A stretch of 64,000 nt of DNA from positions 48,332,200 through 48,396,199 of the forward strand of contig CM070517.1 of the NCBI GenBank assembly GCA_036346375.1, read 5' to 3'. Positions 11,536-21,914 of the stretch are shown here, piece after piece (the first letter of the stretch is position 1; every line of letters starts with the position of its first letter). This DNA is from Guadua angustifolia. Its lineage: Eukaryota; Streptophyta; Magnoliopsida; Poales; Poaceae. The notes below the pieces were generated by a model. That model ran no database searches and was not told the DNA's origin. It saw only the letters and a list, made by a program, of their open reading frames with translations. The position numbers were made by a program, and so were the translations under genes.

Positions 11536-11975
11536 TTTTGGGTGACAGTGAGCATACACTTAAGTGGAGTATGGGTGTCACCTCTAAGTCCAACGCACGT
11601 ATGAGGAATCGATTCATATTTCTGGGTGCCCACGAGAGGTTTTCCGAGTGACTTTCGGGTGACAGTGAGCATACACTTAAGTGGAGTATGGGTGTCACCT
11701 CTAAGTCTTCCAAATATTTGTGTGTGTTCTTTTAAATATTTGTATGTGTTCTTCAGTGGAGTATGGGTGACTTTCGGGTGACAGTGAGCATACACTTAAG
11801 TGGAGTTTGGGTGTCACCTCTAAGTCTTCCAAATATTTGTGTGTGTTCTTTTAAATATTTGTATGTGTTCTTTTAAATATTTGTATGTGTTCTTCAGTGG
11901 AGTATGGGTGACTTTCGGGTGACAGTGAGCATACACTTAAGTGGAGTATGGGTGTCACCTCTAAGTCTTCCAAAT
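11536..11975. repeat. Tandem repeat array of four units with a palindromic core
   Basis: Four copies of a conserved block of about 50 bp start near 11540, 11659, 11777 and 11919, spaced 118-142 bp. Each holds GGGTGACAGTGAGCAT, the perfect palindrome CACTTAAGTG, and GGGTGTCACCTCTAAGT, so the outer GGTGACA and TGTCACC are inverted to each other. Linkers are AAATATTTGTATGTGTTCTT words in varying number. The array lies within the CACTA element upstream of its second gene remnant. Confidence 0.9.
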
Positions 11976-12006
11976 ATTTGTATGTGAGCAACGTATCTTG
12001 TGCACA

Positions 12007-12110
12007 TAGATTTCATGTGTATGTATATTTTGTTGACCAAAAATGTATGTGTTTGATCCAAAAATTTCATGTGTATGTATATTTTGTTGACCAAAAATGT
12101 ATGTGTTTAC
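12007..12110. repeat. Tandem duplication of about 50 bp
   Basis: The TTTCATGTGTATGTATATTT(TG) block followed by TTGACCAAAAATGTATGTGT occurs twice in direct tandem. Non-coding. Confidence 0.7.
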
Positions 12111-12417
12111 AGATGTATATTTGTGACCTTGAAAGATATATGTGTATAAACATATATATATTTGTGTGTATAAAGATGTATGTGTATAAAAAGTGACATA
12201 TCACAATCCCGAAAACAACTGTACAAAACAATATGAAAAAATTCATATATTCTTAAGAATATATTTTCTTAATAAAAAATAATGAATCATTCTTATTCCA
12301 CACTAAAATGATTTTTAAAAAAATAAGCCCCTGCAAGTTCAAGAAGCATGGGTGCCAGGAGAGCGTCCGGTACACCGCGAGGCGAAGCCATGAGGTGACA
12401 TGCTTGCTTGACATGGA

Positions 12418-12720
12418 ATGATTGCAAATAAGAAGAATCGAACATCAGCACCATCTCGGAAGTCTGCATCGTCTTGTACCAAATCTCGGTCATCTGTGAA
12501 GTCAGCACAACCTCAGAAGAAATTACCGGCCGAGATGACTGAAGAAGAACGCAAAGAGCACATGAAGGCCGACGTAACATCTCACTTCGAAAAGGTGCCA
12601 TCACCCGAGAAGACTAAAGTCGATGCTAATGCGCAGGAGTTTTTCTTGAGTATGGCAAAAGCCAAAGAGACAGGGCGGGCTTCAACCTTCGAAATGTGGA
12701 CTACGAGCGCATCTCCGTAA
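12418..12720 (+). pseudogene. Fragment of CACTA-encoded second protein, N-terminal Lys-rich part
   Basis: The 100-codon frame begins MIANKKNRTSAPSRK and contains KKLPAEMTEEERKEHMKADV then HFEKVPSPEKTKVDANAQEF. A Lys/Ser-rich start followed by a KKLPWE-like acidic segment is common in the second ORF of grass CACTA elements (Ptta/En/Spm-type), upstream of a Ulp1-like domain. Here it is followed by stops and probably an intron. A true start is uncertain because the frame may open upstream. I infer a link to 13129-13980 from order and strand. Confidence 0.6.
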
Positions 12721-13128
12721 AGCAAAACTTGAAGATGGCTAGTCTTTGGCGTCGATGTCGCAAGCTCAAAAGATGTTCTTGAACAACGTCGTAATTACGA
12801 GCTAGGTATAAGCCGAAGTACTTTTTGGAGCAACCTGGCTCCCCGGAAGATATAGAGAACCTAACAACAAAATTGCGGCGCGTCCATTAGTATTACATGC
12901 AGTAGTGCCAAAAGGGTATGTGGGCGGTCCCAGTGAAATGCAAAGATTCGGATTTTCACAATGGGGATGGCATGTTCTGGTTAGAGTTCTGCGAATTGTA
13001 TATGTTATAATTGGCGGATGCTCGACGCGGCAATGATCAGACTGTGGACTTTGTAAGTCTCTATTTATATTATTGTATGTTCTTGTACCGTTCAACTGTA
13101 TGTCTAACTTCATTTTTATATATGTAGA

Positions 13129-13980
13129 ATGGAGATACAGATATGTAGAAGAAATAAGGATGAAGATTTAGGATTTCTTGATCCGGGGCTTGTCAACGAG
13201 ACAATCGTCCGTGATAACCCAAAGTTTGTTGAAGACTATTTATTTAAGACTTTCTACAAGCTAAAAAAGAAAACCTCCGTACTTGTACCCTATAACTTTC
13301 AGTACGTATTACCCTACTTCTAATATTGTTTTACTATTTTTGCGTGACACGGTGTAGGACTAATAGGCTATGTTAACATATATGTCTAGTTATCACTGGG
13401 TCCTCCTCGTCATCGAGTTAGAAGCTAGCAGGGTTTTTGTCTTGGACTCGATGAGAAAAGCACTTGTGAGTATGAACATAATTTTTGGAAGATGATGAAC
13501 AGGTAAACTCGATCGTTGCGTTATTGCTCTAGTAATATTTTATTCTATTGTATTTAAGGTTAATTACTATTTAAAATCATTCACAGCAAGATTCACACGG
13601 TATTGCAAGAAAGGTGGTCCGCATCTTCCCTACAGGAAAACTTTCAAAATAATAACAGACTTTCCATGCATGAGACAGACCAGGGAAATAGTTTATCGAT
13701 ACTACGTATGTACAAATTTACATGCAATTGTCACGAAGAGTGTCGGCTATAACGGCCATGGTATATAATTACACATTCATGCCTACTTTTCTTTCATTTA
13801 ACATCTATCATCATTAATTAAATTTCTCTTTTCTTCAATAACAAATAGCTCCAAGATGAGAACCAATCGATTCTCGCCAAAAGAAATTTTAGCAATTCAA
13901 GAGCATATCACTGGATTCATTGACGAACAGGTCATCGATCCAAAGGGCGAGTTCCACGACAACAGCCTCGATCCAAAGTG
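13129..13980 (+). pseudogene. Ulp1-like (C48) cysteine-protease domain of the CACTA element, inactive
   Basis: Exon-like pieces in order: DLGFLDPGLVNETIVRDNP (about 13161), the His/Asp block YHWVLLVIELE plus VFVLDSMRKAL (about 13395-13465), a Gln/Cys block reading PCMRQTREIVYRYYVC (about 13665), and a tail RFSPKEILAIQEHITGF with IDPKGEFHD (about 13864). C48 peptidases cleave SUMO-like modifiers. In this family the catalytic Cys precedes GYYVC (LCGYYVC), but here that position is Tyr (VYRYYVC), so the nucleophile is lost. T-rich gaps between the pieces look like introns. Several frames are broken. Confidence 0.72.
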
Positions 13981-14167
13981 AACGAGATGTACTCACACTA
14001 CATTTGTGAACAGACTATTGTAAAAACTAAATATTGTGATGCTTTAATATATTTTAATTATGATCTAACGACGCTTTATATACTATATATTTGAAGGCAA
14101 CATATCATGTGCACACAAGCCTTCCCGTGTACACATCGTGCACACCAACTAATAAAAGTCACGAAAA

Positions 14168-14361
14168 CTCTGAAAAAATTTGTAGATGTACTTCATAGAT
14201 TACTCTACCTATGTATAAAATTGCAGGTTCAAATTCAATACATATGAGGACTTACAAAAAAAGAGAATTTTTTGTAAGTCCTGATATGTATTGAATTTGA
14301 ACCTGCAATTTTATACATAGGTAGAGTAATCTATGAAGTATATCTACAAATTTTTTCAGAA
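14168..14361. repeat. Near-perfect 95-bp foldback (hairpin) element
   Basis: The left arm (14168-14262) and right arm (14268-14361) are inverted copies with only a few mismatches and almost no loop. Both contain TCTGAAAAAATTTGTAGAT at the outer end and GGACTTACAAAAA at the tip. It is non-coding and lies inside the CACTA right end. The shape fits a foldback MITE. A transcript would form one long double-stranded stem. Confidence 0.9.
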
Positions 14362-14369
14362 TTCGGTTG

Positions 14370-14735
14370 TCACTGCCGGTTCCTAGACGAACCGGATTGT
14401 GCTTACAAATCACTGTCGGTTCATTTGTTGACTAATCGGGCGGTGATATACACGAATCACTTGTCGGTTTCAGATAAGCCGCGAGATATACATATATCAT
14501 CGCCGGAGTCTAGGTTGAACCGCAGAGATAGTCGAGCATCATTGCCGGATTCTAGTGTAAACCGACGAAATAGTCGAATATCACCGCCGGTTGTATAATG
14601 AACGGCGGTGATATCTATTATCACTTGCCGGTTCTGAGCCGCGATGATAACCCCGAGTATCATCGCCGACCAATCACCGCCGCACTCATAACCGGCAGTA
14701 ATGGCGTGGACGAACCGGCAGTGATGACCTATTCT
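14370..14735. repeat. CACTA right subterminal repeat array
   Basis: Ten or more CACTGCCGGTT, ATCACCGCCGGTT and ACCGGCAGTGAT words in both directions run up to the terminal CTGTAGTAGTG. They mirror the left array, but the words are more diverged here. Confidence 0.85.
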
Positions 14736-14744
14736 GTAGTAGTG

Positions 14745-15303
14745 TTTCCTGATTAAAAATTAAAAAATTCGTATTCGTTGAACCAAACATCCAATTTAAG
14801 ATCCGTTTCAATCATCGTGTTCCTTACGACGAGATCTTCAAAATAAGACCAACAACGCATACGTTCCAGCTTAGTGATGATAACACATATTATGGAACAT
14901 GAACATAGAAAATATTAGTGGAACAAACCAAAAGTAAAAGTGAAACATCCTTGCCATATGTTACCGTAGTTAAAATGAAATGTTGTACGTGTTACTTTAT
15001 ATTCTAGTAGTTTATGAGCAATGTTCCAGCGCTTGTTTTGGTACTAGCTAGATATGGGAAATGAGCTAGTTGGGAGTTGGATGTTTCGGTAAGTAGAACG
15101 AAATATTGCATACATTATTATTTTCTAATGTTTCGGTAGTTAATGGACGATGTTCTGGCGCTTATTGTTGGTACTAGGTAGGGGAATGAGCATTTGGGAG
15201 TAGGGTGTTCTAGTAGATAAAACAAAATATTCTATGGTTTACTTTCTAATGTTCTAGTATTTTATAGGTAAATCAAACATTCTCATTTAACAATTCTCGA
15301 CTA
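14745..15303. other. Right continuation of segmental duplication copy A, then intergenic
   Basis: 14745-14890 matches 22378-22522 (shared TGAACCAAACATCCAATTTA and CCAGCTTAGTGATGATAAC). From 14890 on, several AATGTTCTAGT/GGAACA-type words recur with no frame. No gene recognised. Confidence 0.7.
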
Positions 15304-15306
15304 TTA

Positions 15307-15629
15307 GGCCCTGTTTGTTTGGGTTTTTTTACCAGCTTGAAAGTCAAAAGGCTAAAACCTAAACAAATGAGCAGCTTTTTATCTGGGCTTTTTAAAAGTC
15401 ATAAGCCTCCAGATAACTAAAAGCCACTTGAGAGAGGCTTTTTTTTGGCTTATTGATGGTTGGTTTTAGACTAATAACACTAAAGTTAGATAAAAATATC
15501 CACCTCTATCACATATAAAAGCCATTAGCTTTTAATCTGTTTAAGCCAAAAAGCTGGCTTTAAGCTATAAGCCAAAAAGTTGGCTTTAAGCTATAAGCCA
15601 AAAAGTTTAAGCCTAAACAAACAGGATCT
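15307..15629. mobile_element. PIF/Harbinger (Tourist-like) MITE, 323 bp
   Basis: The termini GGCCCTGTTTGTTTGGG and CCTAAACAAACAGGATC are inverted repeats flanked by TTA on both sides (15304-15306 and 15630-15632), the target duplication preferred by this superfamily. The interior has AGCCAAAAAG(C/T)TGGCTTTAAGCTATA repeated and no coding capacity. Confidence 0.9.
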
Positions 15630-15984
15630 TAGTGGTACAATGCTCATGGAAGATGGAACAATTCAAGACTGAGTGGAACATTTACTATAACTAGTTCAAT
15701 GCACGTGCGTTGCTACGAAAAATAAAATTAGTAACGAAACATAAAGGTTAAGCAATAAAAAAATTGTGCTACAAGATCAAACATCTTTTTCTCCTGATTA
15801 CAAAAGTTTTTATGGTTTCTCCTCGGACATGAATTAAAACCAAATACATTGTATATAGTACATAAGGCATTCATCATATTAGAATATATTTAGAAATGAT
15901 ATTCTTGGTATACGTCCTAAAAGATCTGAAAATAAATAGTTACATTGTAACACAACTTGAATATCATTTTGATTAAAACCTTGT

Positions 15985-16572
15985 CTATAATGTGAGTATT
16001 TCTTTGTAGACAATGTTTTTTGTGAGGTTCCCGTGAGTTTTCTTAGACTTTCGGCGCTTGTCCTTCTCCTTATCTATGACAGTAAGTATTTTGATGTTGC
16101 TTTTGACAGTGGCTCTAGCTAGCGCAACATATAGTTGCCTATGAGACAAAACCGGTTCAGGGAGGTAGACACCAATATTCGGGATAGTCTGCCCTTGCGC
16201 CTTGTTGACTATCATTGCGAAGCTGAGCCTGACAGGGAACAACTTCCTCTTGAATCTAAATGGGAACATCTCATCATCAGAGGGACATAGATGAATTTGA
16301 GGCAGGAGCACCTTCTTCCCGGCGTGCTAGCCAAGCACAATCTCAGCATCTATAGCATTCTTTTGGAATGCCTAGACTACAAGTCTTGTCTCATTGCATA
16401 GTCCATTTGCAGGGTCGATGTTCCGCAACATTATCACGAAATAGTTAATCTTGAGCTTGAGTACATACGGAGGTAGACCGTTGGGGGTCAGGGTGTTTAG
16501 GAATTCAGGAGGGTAGTAGCTATGGGGATCATCCTCTGCACAATCGAAGCTATGGTATTGCCATAAGATTCT
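15985..16572 (-). pseudogene. Helitron RepHel helicase, C-terminal fragment
   Basis: Minus-strand translation gives YYPPEFLNTLTPNGLPPYVL, then MLRNIDPANGLCNETRLVV, a stop, AFQKNAIDAEIVLG, a stop, and from 16311 an intact stretch with FPFRFKRKLFPVRLSFAM, IVNKAQGQTIPNIGVYLPEP and RQLYVALARATV. These are the last motifs of the Pif1-like SF1B helicase of Helitron Rep-helicase proteins (motifs V and VI). The Rep nuclease and the Walker A part are absent. Two in-frame stops make it non-functional. Confidence 0.88.
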
Positions 16573-17535
16573 TCAACAGTCACTTTCGCGACAACATAAG
16601 ATTTTTCAACGGTCACTTCTCCTTCACTAGCCTAGGCGTGAGTCTCGATGAGAACTACACCAACATAAGGTCTGGAGTGTACACATTTCGAACCCATGGA
16701 CAAATTTACCATAATGTCCATTCCTTTGGCCCGAGCGAATCCGGTCCGGATCATTTGGGCTCTATTTCTAAAATGACGACTCCAGTCTGAATCACCGGGT
16801 TTGTTACTCACCTAGCCTCGACTAGGAACTCATGAGGAGGTTGGTCAACATCCTCTAGGACAACCCGTACTCTCAAACTTTGATAAGCAAACATACACAA
16901 ACATGTCCACACAAGCAATTATTCAGGTGATCAGAATAATAAAATATGTCCAGTATCCAGTTACATCACTAATCATATTAGCATCATCTATAGTCGATCG
17001 GTAATCCTAGTAACCACATGAGCTAGGTATTGCCACCTCTTTTCAATAAATCTTTTTATGAATGTGAGATTAAATACTCCTATCACCATAGAGTGTCGAA
17101 AGTTTACAATAATAATTAAAAAATGTATTAGTAAAAGAGGGTTGTAGTTTTCTTTTCAATGGAGTCTATTTTCTTATTAAAAAACACTTACTTTGAAGTG
17201 CATGTTGTGTAGGAAGATCTAGGGTGAATGCTAGTTTCATGTACTGTGTAATATCCACACAACCTGTTTTTAAGAGCAACATATTATGAGTACCTTTTTC
17301 TTTAATTACACATTGCCAATAGTATTTATTATTTTGTAGGTTGATGATTTGATTATCGTATCTATTGTCTTTTTTTCAGCATAGCTGTAATAAGCACATG
17401 GTTTTTTGCCTTAGTCTATGACCAACTGAGCACATGTTGGGTAAATGCTCATCCCATACTTGAACAACTAACAAGTTAAACCTACAATTAAACATAAGAA
17501 GAAATATTTTAAATATTATCGCCAATTAGTTTTAA
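16573..17535. other. Helitron interior, unrecognised
   Basis: A near-duplicate of AGATTCTTCAACAGTCACTT appears at about 16566 and 16599. Minus-strand translation of 16640-16830 looks protein-like (EFLVEARVSNKPGDSDW) but I cannot assign it. It may be a captured gene fragment. The rest is AT-rich. Confidence 0.35.
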
Positions 17536-17913
17536 TCAAACCATACTTTTTGAAAATAATATAGATTTACCTTGTGTTAGCAGTATACGGCGTGGAAAGG
17601 TTTTGTAGTACTCAAGATCACCAAAATGAACTACCACACCAACTATATCTGTATGAAATATTGTATGTTTAAATTTTTCCATCAAAATATCATTTGATAT
17701 TATATTTGCTACCAAGGAATTTTGAGCCATATCTACAAATGTTTTGTTCGGACGTCCATAAACGGCTTCAAATGACATGAAATACTTTGGGTAGAGAGGA
17801 AAATCAATTAATACCATAGAAGGTTCAACTGTTGTGCGGTTGGTTAGCATGCACTCATAAGAGTTTCGGATGCTCCGAAACTGAACTTCCTCATAATTAG
17901 GTTGGAATTGCAC
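17536..17913 (-). pseudogene. RPA70-like OB-fold protein fragment carried by the Helitron
   Basis: A 125-codon open frame reads MQFQPNYEEVQFRSIRNSYE, with FEAVYGRPNKTFVDMAQN and DIVGVVVHFGDLE. The pattern of an OB-fold strand region followed by D-x-x-G-V-V is that of replication protein A-like (DUF223) proteins of plant Helitrons, which bind single-stranded DNA. A second piece with VLVDIKFSIEDNGDLLRFIL (about 18070-18200, minus) belongs to the same protein. No complete gene remains. Confidence 0.65.
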
Positions 17914-18200
17914 ACGATGAATGATGTACTTATGACCTTCATTGAGTGCTAAGTTAAACCTATAAACATTTCTGTTCTTGACAATAGCTTTTATTTTGGA
18001 ACCCTTTTAAGTTTAGAATAAACCATGTTAGTTAGAAAAAATAAATAAATTTTTAAGGGTTGAATTACCGTTGGACTTATAGTCTCATCCATTAAGATAA
18101 ATCGAAGCAAATCACCATTATCTTCAATAGAAAATTTGATATCTACCAAGACACAAATGCTCTAAGATATGTCTACATCCCTGAATTCAATGTTGTGAAA

Positions 18201-19781
18201 CTCTTTGAATCTAAAAAAGAAGCATATTTAAATATTTGGTCTACTTTTAATTAGATGGAAGAGATAATCAAGTAAAACTCACGTAGGCACCATAGGCTTT
18301 TAGAAAACAGCATGTACGTTCTCTTTCATGTTCGATTAATTGGTGTTATTGAGCTGACATAGATATTCAGATGTTACAAAACCTTAAAAAAATATTTTCT
18401 TTAATGATGACAGGAGCATTTTCCACATTCAGTAATTCGCATAACATTTTTGTGTTTCTCATGCAATAATGCATTTAAGGCATGCAACATTTAAAATGAT
18501 CATTGCATTAGCATCCATTTCTATTAAATATTCCAAATAATATAGTCATAGACAATAAATAAATGGTACCGCTTTACTGTTTGACAAAGTCCAGTTGATC
18601 TATTAAATGATATCGCACAAGGCTAAAAAAACTCTTATTGTAAGTACAGTTTATGCAGTCAGTTGAAGATGAGGGACAAAACATACCTTGAGAGCGAATG
18701 TAAAAAGGAAAAAGAAATCCTGGGAGATGGGATGATCACAAATAACTCTCCACTATAGTGCACAATAAAGATGATAGATTAGACCAAAATTTGAAATGAT
18801 AAAAACTGATCTGTGACGAAAACCCATTCAAGCAATAAGCTATGTTTTAACTTAGATCCTTAAAGAAACCCATCCTGTAAGTTTCAACACCTGGTTCCCC
18901 CTCATCAAGTCTCCAGATTTGCTATATTAGCGAGACAGCCAAGAAGGAATAGTCCTCATCTGATCTGATGGTGTTTCCCTTTAGTTGCTGCTAATCAAAT
19001 CTTCAAAACTAAAATTTACCAATAACACCAACTTCAATATTTGCATTTATACTTCTCCCTGTAAAAGAACTTCAGATTTTACTTTTCAAGAATCAAGGCC
19101 GTAGGCTGCCGCATTTGGTTAGCACAAAGAAGTCTAGATATTGCAGAGAAACATTCATACCAGACTTGCTAGAAACACGCCACCATCCCACCCCTACTAT
19201 TACAAAACAAAGCATACAAGGATTTAGTTGGCAAGTGCAACCTACTCAATTTCAGCGAAATGGCTTGTTGGAATTAAATGGTGCAACACACTTCTAGAAT
19301 TATCCAAGCCTTAGTAATTGAGTTGAGCCAAAAATGTACTAATTTCAGAACTGAAGAGGCTACATCATGTAAGCCTTACAAGAATCCTAGCAAAATAACC
19401 TGCAAAGGCCGATATGTCTACTCTAAGCTGATCACGTAATCAAATCGAAACACTATTGGCACATTGTGATCTAATCCAAGCAAACAGAGGAACACAATCA
19501 GCAGCAGAAAAAAGAAACATAGCAATGTCTTAAGAAGCATTTCTATGTACGGCATAGGGGAATAACCCAACTACGTGCATGTGCATAAAGTCAAATTTTT
19601 TGTTCAATTTATAGTGCTTGAGTTACAGTTTTAACCATAATCCCGTTCCCAATACCTGCAGAATGCCGTCCAAGTGCGGCCCGAAAATGACCTCGTTGGA
19701 GATGGTGACCACAAAAGTAACCCCGCCAGAGTTCTAGATGTACGGCTCGCCTCGTGAAGAAACCCATTTAATTTTGTTTGA
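18201..19781. other. Intergenic or Helitron 5' region, nothing firm
   Basis: The sequence is AT-rich with no frame longer than 60 codons. On the minus strand, about 19665-19735 reads GGVTFVVTISNEVIFGPHLD followed by GILQ and a GT donor-like step. It resembles a single exon of unknown origin, possibly a gene fragment caught by the Helitron. Confidence 0.3.
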
Positions 19782-20142
19782 AGTAAATTTCACAAAACTA
19801 CAAACTACAAGTTTTGTGTACAAACTATCAGAAAACTGCATGTTTTAGCTCCTATTTCACAAAATTATATATTTTAGAAGAACTTATATCGTGAAACTAT
19901 AGGTTTTAGAATTGATCGTTCCTTGAATTTATTTCATGTGCCCCCATTTACCATTTCACTTTCACGTGAGGCTATTATATGGGCCTACACTATCATATCC
20001 ATTACAAGAAATAGTTAGTTCTAAAATCTTTAGTTTTTTATACAAATTCTCCTAAAAACTACGGTTTTATGAAATAGAAGCTAAAATCTATAGTTTTTTT
20101 ATAGTTTCTTTAATAAAAATATGTAGTTTTTAAAATTTTACT
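19782..20142. mobile_element. MITE-like element with imperfect inverted ends
   Basis: The left end AGTAAATTTCACAAAACTACA and the inverse of the right end, AGTAAAATTTTAAAAACTACA, match at most positions. The inner halves also mirror each other (GTTTTAGCTCCTATTTCA and TGAAATAGAAGCTAAAA). There is no coding capacity, and no convincing target duplication was found, so the superfamily is left open. Confidence 0.65.
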
Positions 20143-20262
20143 CTTTTACGTATGACCAAAGTGGTTGCTATTATTCGAGAAGTTTAGAATGTTCCCTAGA
20201 AAGTGCCCTTGCGATTGACTTATTGAACTACTGCCTTTTATCGTAATTATCTCCCTTGACAG

Positions 20263-20580
20263 ATGCAGACGGCGACTTGGAACGGAAACAAACGAAGCAG
20301 CGAGGACGATCTGGAAGTCTTTGGCCGGGGTGCGAACAAAAAGAAAATTAAGAAGCAGACGACGGCACCGGAGAAGATACATGCATCGATCAGTCCCTGT
20401 GTATTTGTAACTAATGACGACGGCGAAATGAGAGGAAATAAAGGAGTGGTTTCAGTTCGCGTTATGATGGAGAAGATATCTGCCATCCTCATTCACGGTG
20501 AAACACAACTTGCAGTTGGGAACCATACTCGTGCGATGTTTGAGCGCGACACGAGCCAACCATACCTGGTTCGGGCTTGA
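20263..20580 (+). other. Orphan open reading frame, 105 codons, unknown
   Basis: It begins MQTATWNGNKRSSEDDLEV, has a Lys-rich basic patch (NKKKIKKQ) and ends RDTSQPYLVRA. The ATG follows CTTGACAG, a possible splice acceptor, so it could be the last exon of a gene fragment. Codon use is more even than its AT-rich surroundings. I do not recognise a domain, and nothing nearby supports expression. It may be chance. Confidence 0.25.
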
Positions 20581-21129
20581 TGCGAGGCGATATCAAAAAA
20601 TGTAGAATAGGTGGAAATTGACAAAACCTAGCTATTTTCACGGATACGTGGCATATCTACTAAAGGACAACCAGAAAAATGGTATCCTAAAACGGACATA
20701 AAAGGATTGGCAAATTCTCGATTTTGCCCTTTTCACCATGCACCGGAGTTATATGCGTGCATGTGTCTTGAGACTGTAAGCCCTCGTATGGAAGGGCTAT
20801 TTTTGATCGGAATCCTTATGGATAGATCAAAATTTTACCTTAAAATCTTGATTTATCTATATAGATCTCGGTCAAAAATAGATCTTTCAAACAAGATCTA
20901 AAGAAACCATCGAGCATGTTTTGATCAACAATTGCATATGCCCATGTTTTGATTAACATCAGTTTTTAGGAAGAAAAGAAGAACAACTCATCAATGTGTA
21001 CTCCACCAACACGTTAGCCTTTTGGGGAGTACGATCCTATTGTTGCCCTTGCCCCCATATTAGTGCCTGGCTAGCTTAGCGAGGACACCCATTTCACGGT
21101 CCGAAGGCTGTCCCAAAGCTAGGCACTTA
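20581..21129. other. Intergenic, nothing recognised
   Basis: No frame, repeat or transposon terminus could be supported. Confidence 0.4.
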
Positions 21130-21790
21130 GGCTATCTCCAACAATATTTCTTAAATTTAGATCCTTATATCCTTATATATAGAATTTTCTAAAAAGATTC
21201 CTTCTCTACATCTCTTCCCTCTCTAACAGTATTCCTCAAATCCCACTCCTTATTTTCTCTCTCCTATATTATAATGATATTTTATAACTGACATATAAGC
21301 CACGTTTATTTTTTACCGAGAAAAATTTGACCAGCTATTTTTAATTACGGGAATCTAAAATTTAAAATTTATTGTAACGGCCAGCATAACGGCTATATTT
21401 TTAGGCTATATATACATAGCCATTTGCACTTCCAAACCTTGCCCTTTTTTGAATGTTCACTATCTAGCATATCTCAATGAGTCGTCAGAACTTAGTTCAG
21501 CATTTCCTCTTAGAAAACTTTATCATCGGATGACGACGATGAGTCTCTTCTTACAGTAGCATACCTAGCACATGAGCAAGATGAGTGTGTGAATGCTCGA
21601 CATCATGGGGGTTCTATTTTTGGCCATCAATACATAGATTGCAATAGAGATGAAGGGCATGCCAGGCTGTATATTGAGACTATTTTGTTGATCCTTCGGT
21701 CTACGGAGGGATATAATTTAGTACTGTTTCAATTATGTACTAATTTATATTTCATATGCACTGTAATGGGTATCTTTAAATAAAAAAGTC
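21130..21790 (+). mobile_element. PIF/Harbinger element fragment with N-terminal transposase piece
   Basis: The left end GGCTATCTCCAACAATATTT follows TTA (21127-21129), as expected for PIF/Harbinger. An ATG at 21477 opens MSRQNLVQHFLLENFIIG, then a stop, then DDDDESLLTVAYLAHEQDE and HHGGSIFGHQYIDCNRDEGH with ARLY. The last segment is the conserved GGS-x-x-GH-x-x-x-x-R-x-x-EGH-x-R-LY start of the Harbinger transposase. The catalytic DDE part and the right terminus are missing. A G-to-A type stop interrupts the frame after residue 18. Confidence 0.75.
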
Positions 21791-21914
21791 TATGACTCCA
21801 TACCTGCAAATCATCGTAAGTGATTCTGACCCAACTAGCACCATCGATTCATATACCAATATATTCAAGAAATCTTTTTTTCCCATTTGATTCTCCCTCC
21901 CAACTGCCCACTGA

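Larger units (their letters stand above)
3176..14744 (+). mobile_element. CACTA (En/Spm-type) DNA transposon, 11.6 kb, complete ends, decayed genes
   Basis: The left terminus CACTACTACAGA and right terminus TCTGTAGTAGTG form a perfect 12-bp inverted repeat. The 3-bp target duplication TTT lies at 3173-3175 and 14745-14747. Removing the element joins TTTCTTT to CCTGATT, which is the uninterrupted sequence in the paralog near 22380. Many ATCACTGCCGGTT subterminal repeats sit inside both ends. The interior carries a TNP2-type transposase remnant (5801-8960), an internal repeat array (9430-9650) and a second gene with a Ulp1-like protease (12418-13980). All frames are broken, so the copy could move only in trans. 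Confidence 0.95.
15691..18400 (-). mobile_element. Decayed Helitron, 3' end at 15691, 5' end not located
   Basis: Read on the minus strand, the element ends CGTAGCAACGCACGTGCATT then GAACTAG, followed by T. This is the hairpin plus CTAG terminus of plant Helitrons, inserted between A and T. Upstream on the same strand lie a Pif1-type helicase end (15985-16572) and RPA-like pieces (17536-17913 and about 18070-18200). The 5' TC terminus was not recognised, so the right boundary is arbitrary. No TSD is expected because Helitrons make none. Confidence 0.8.
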
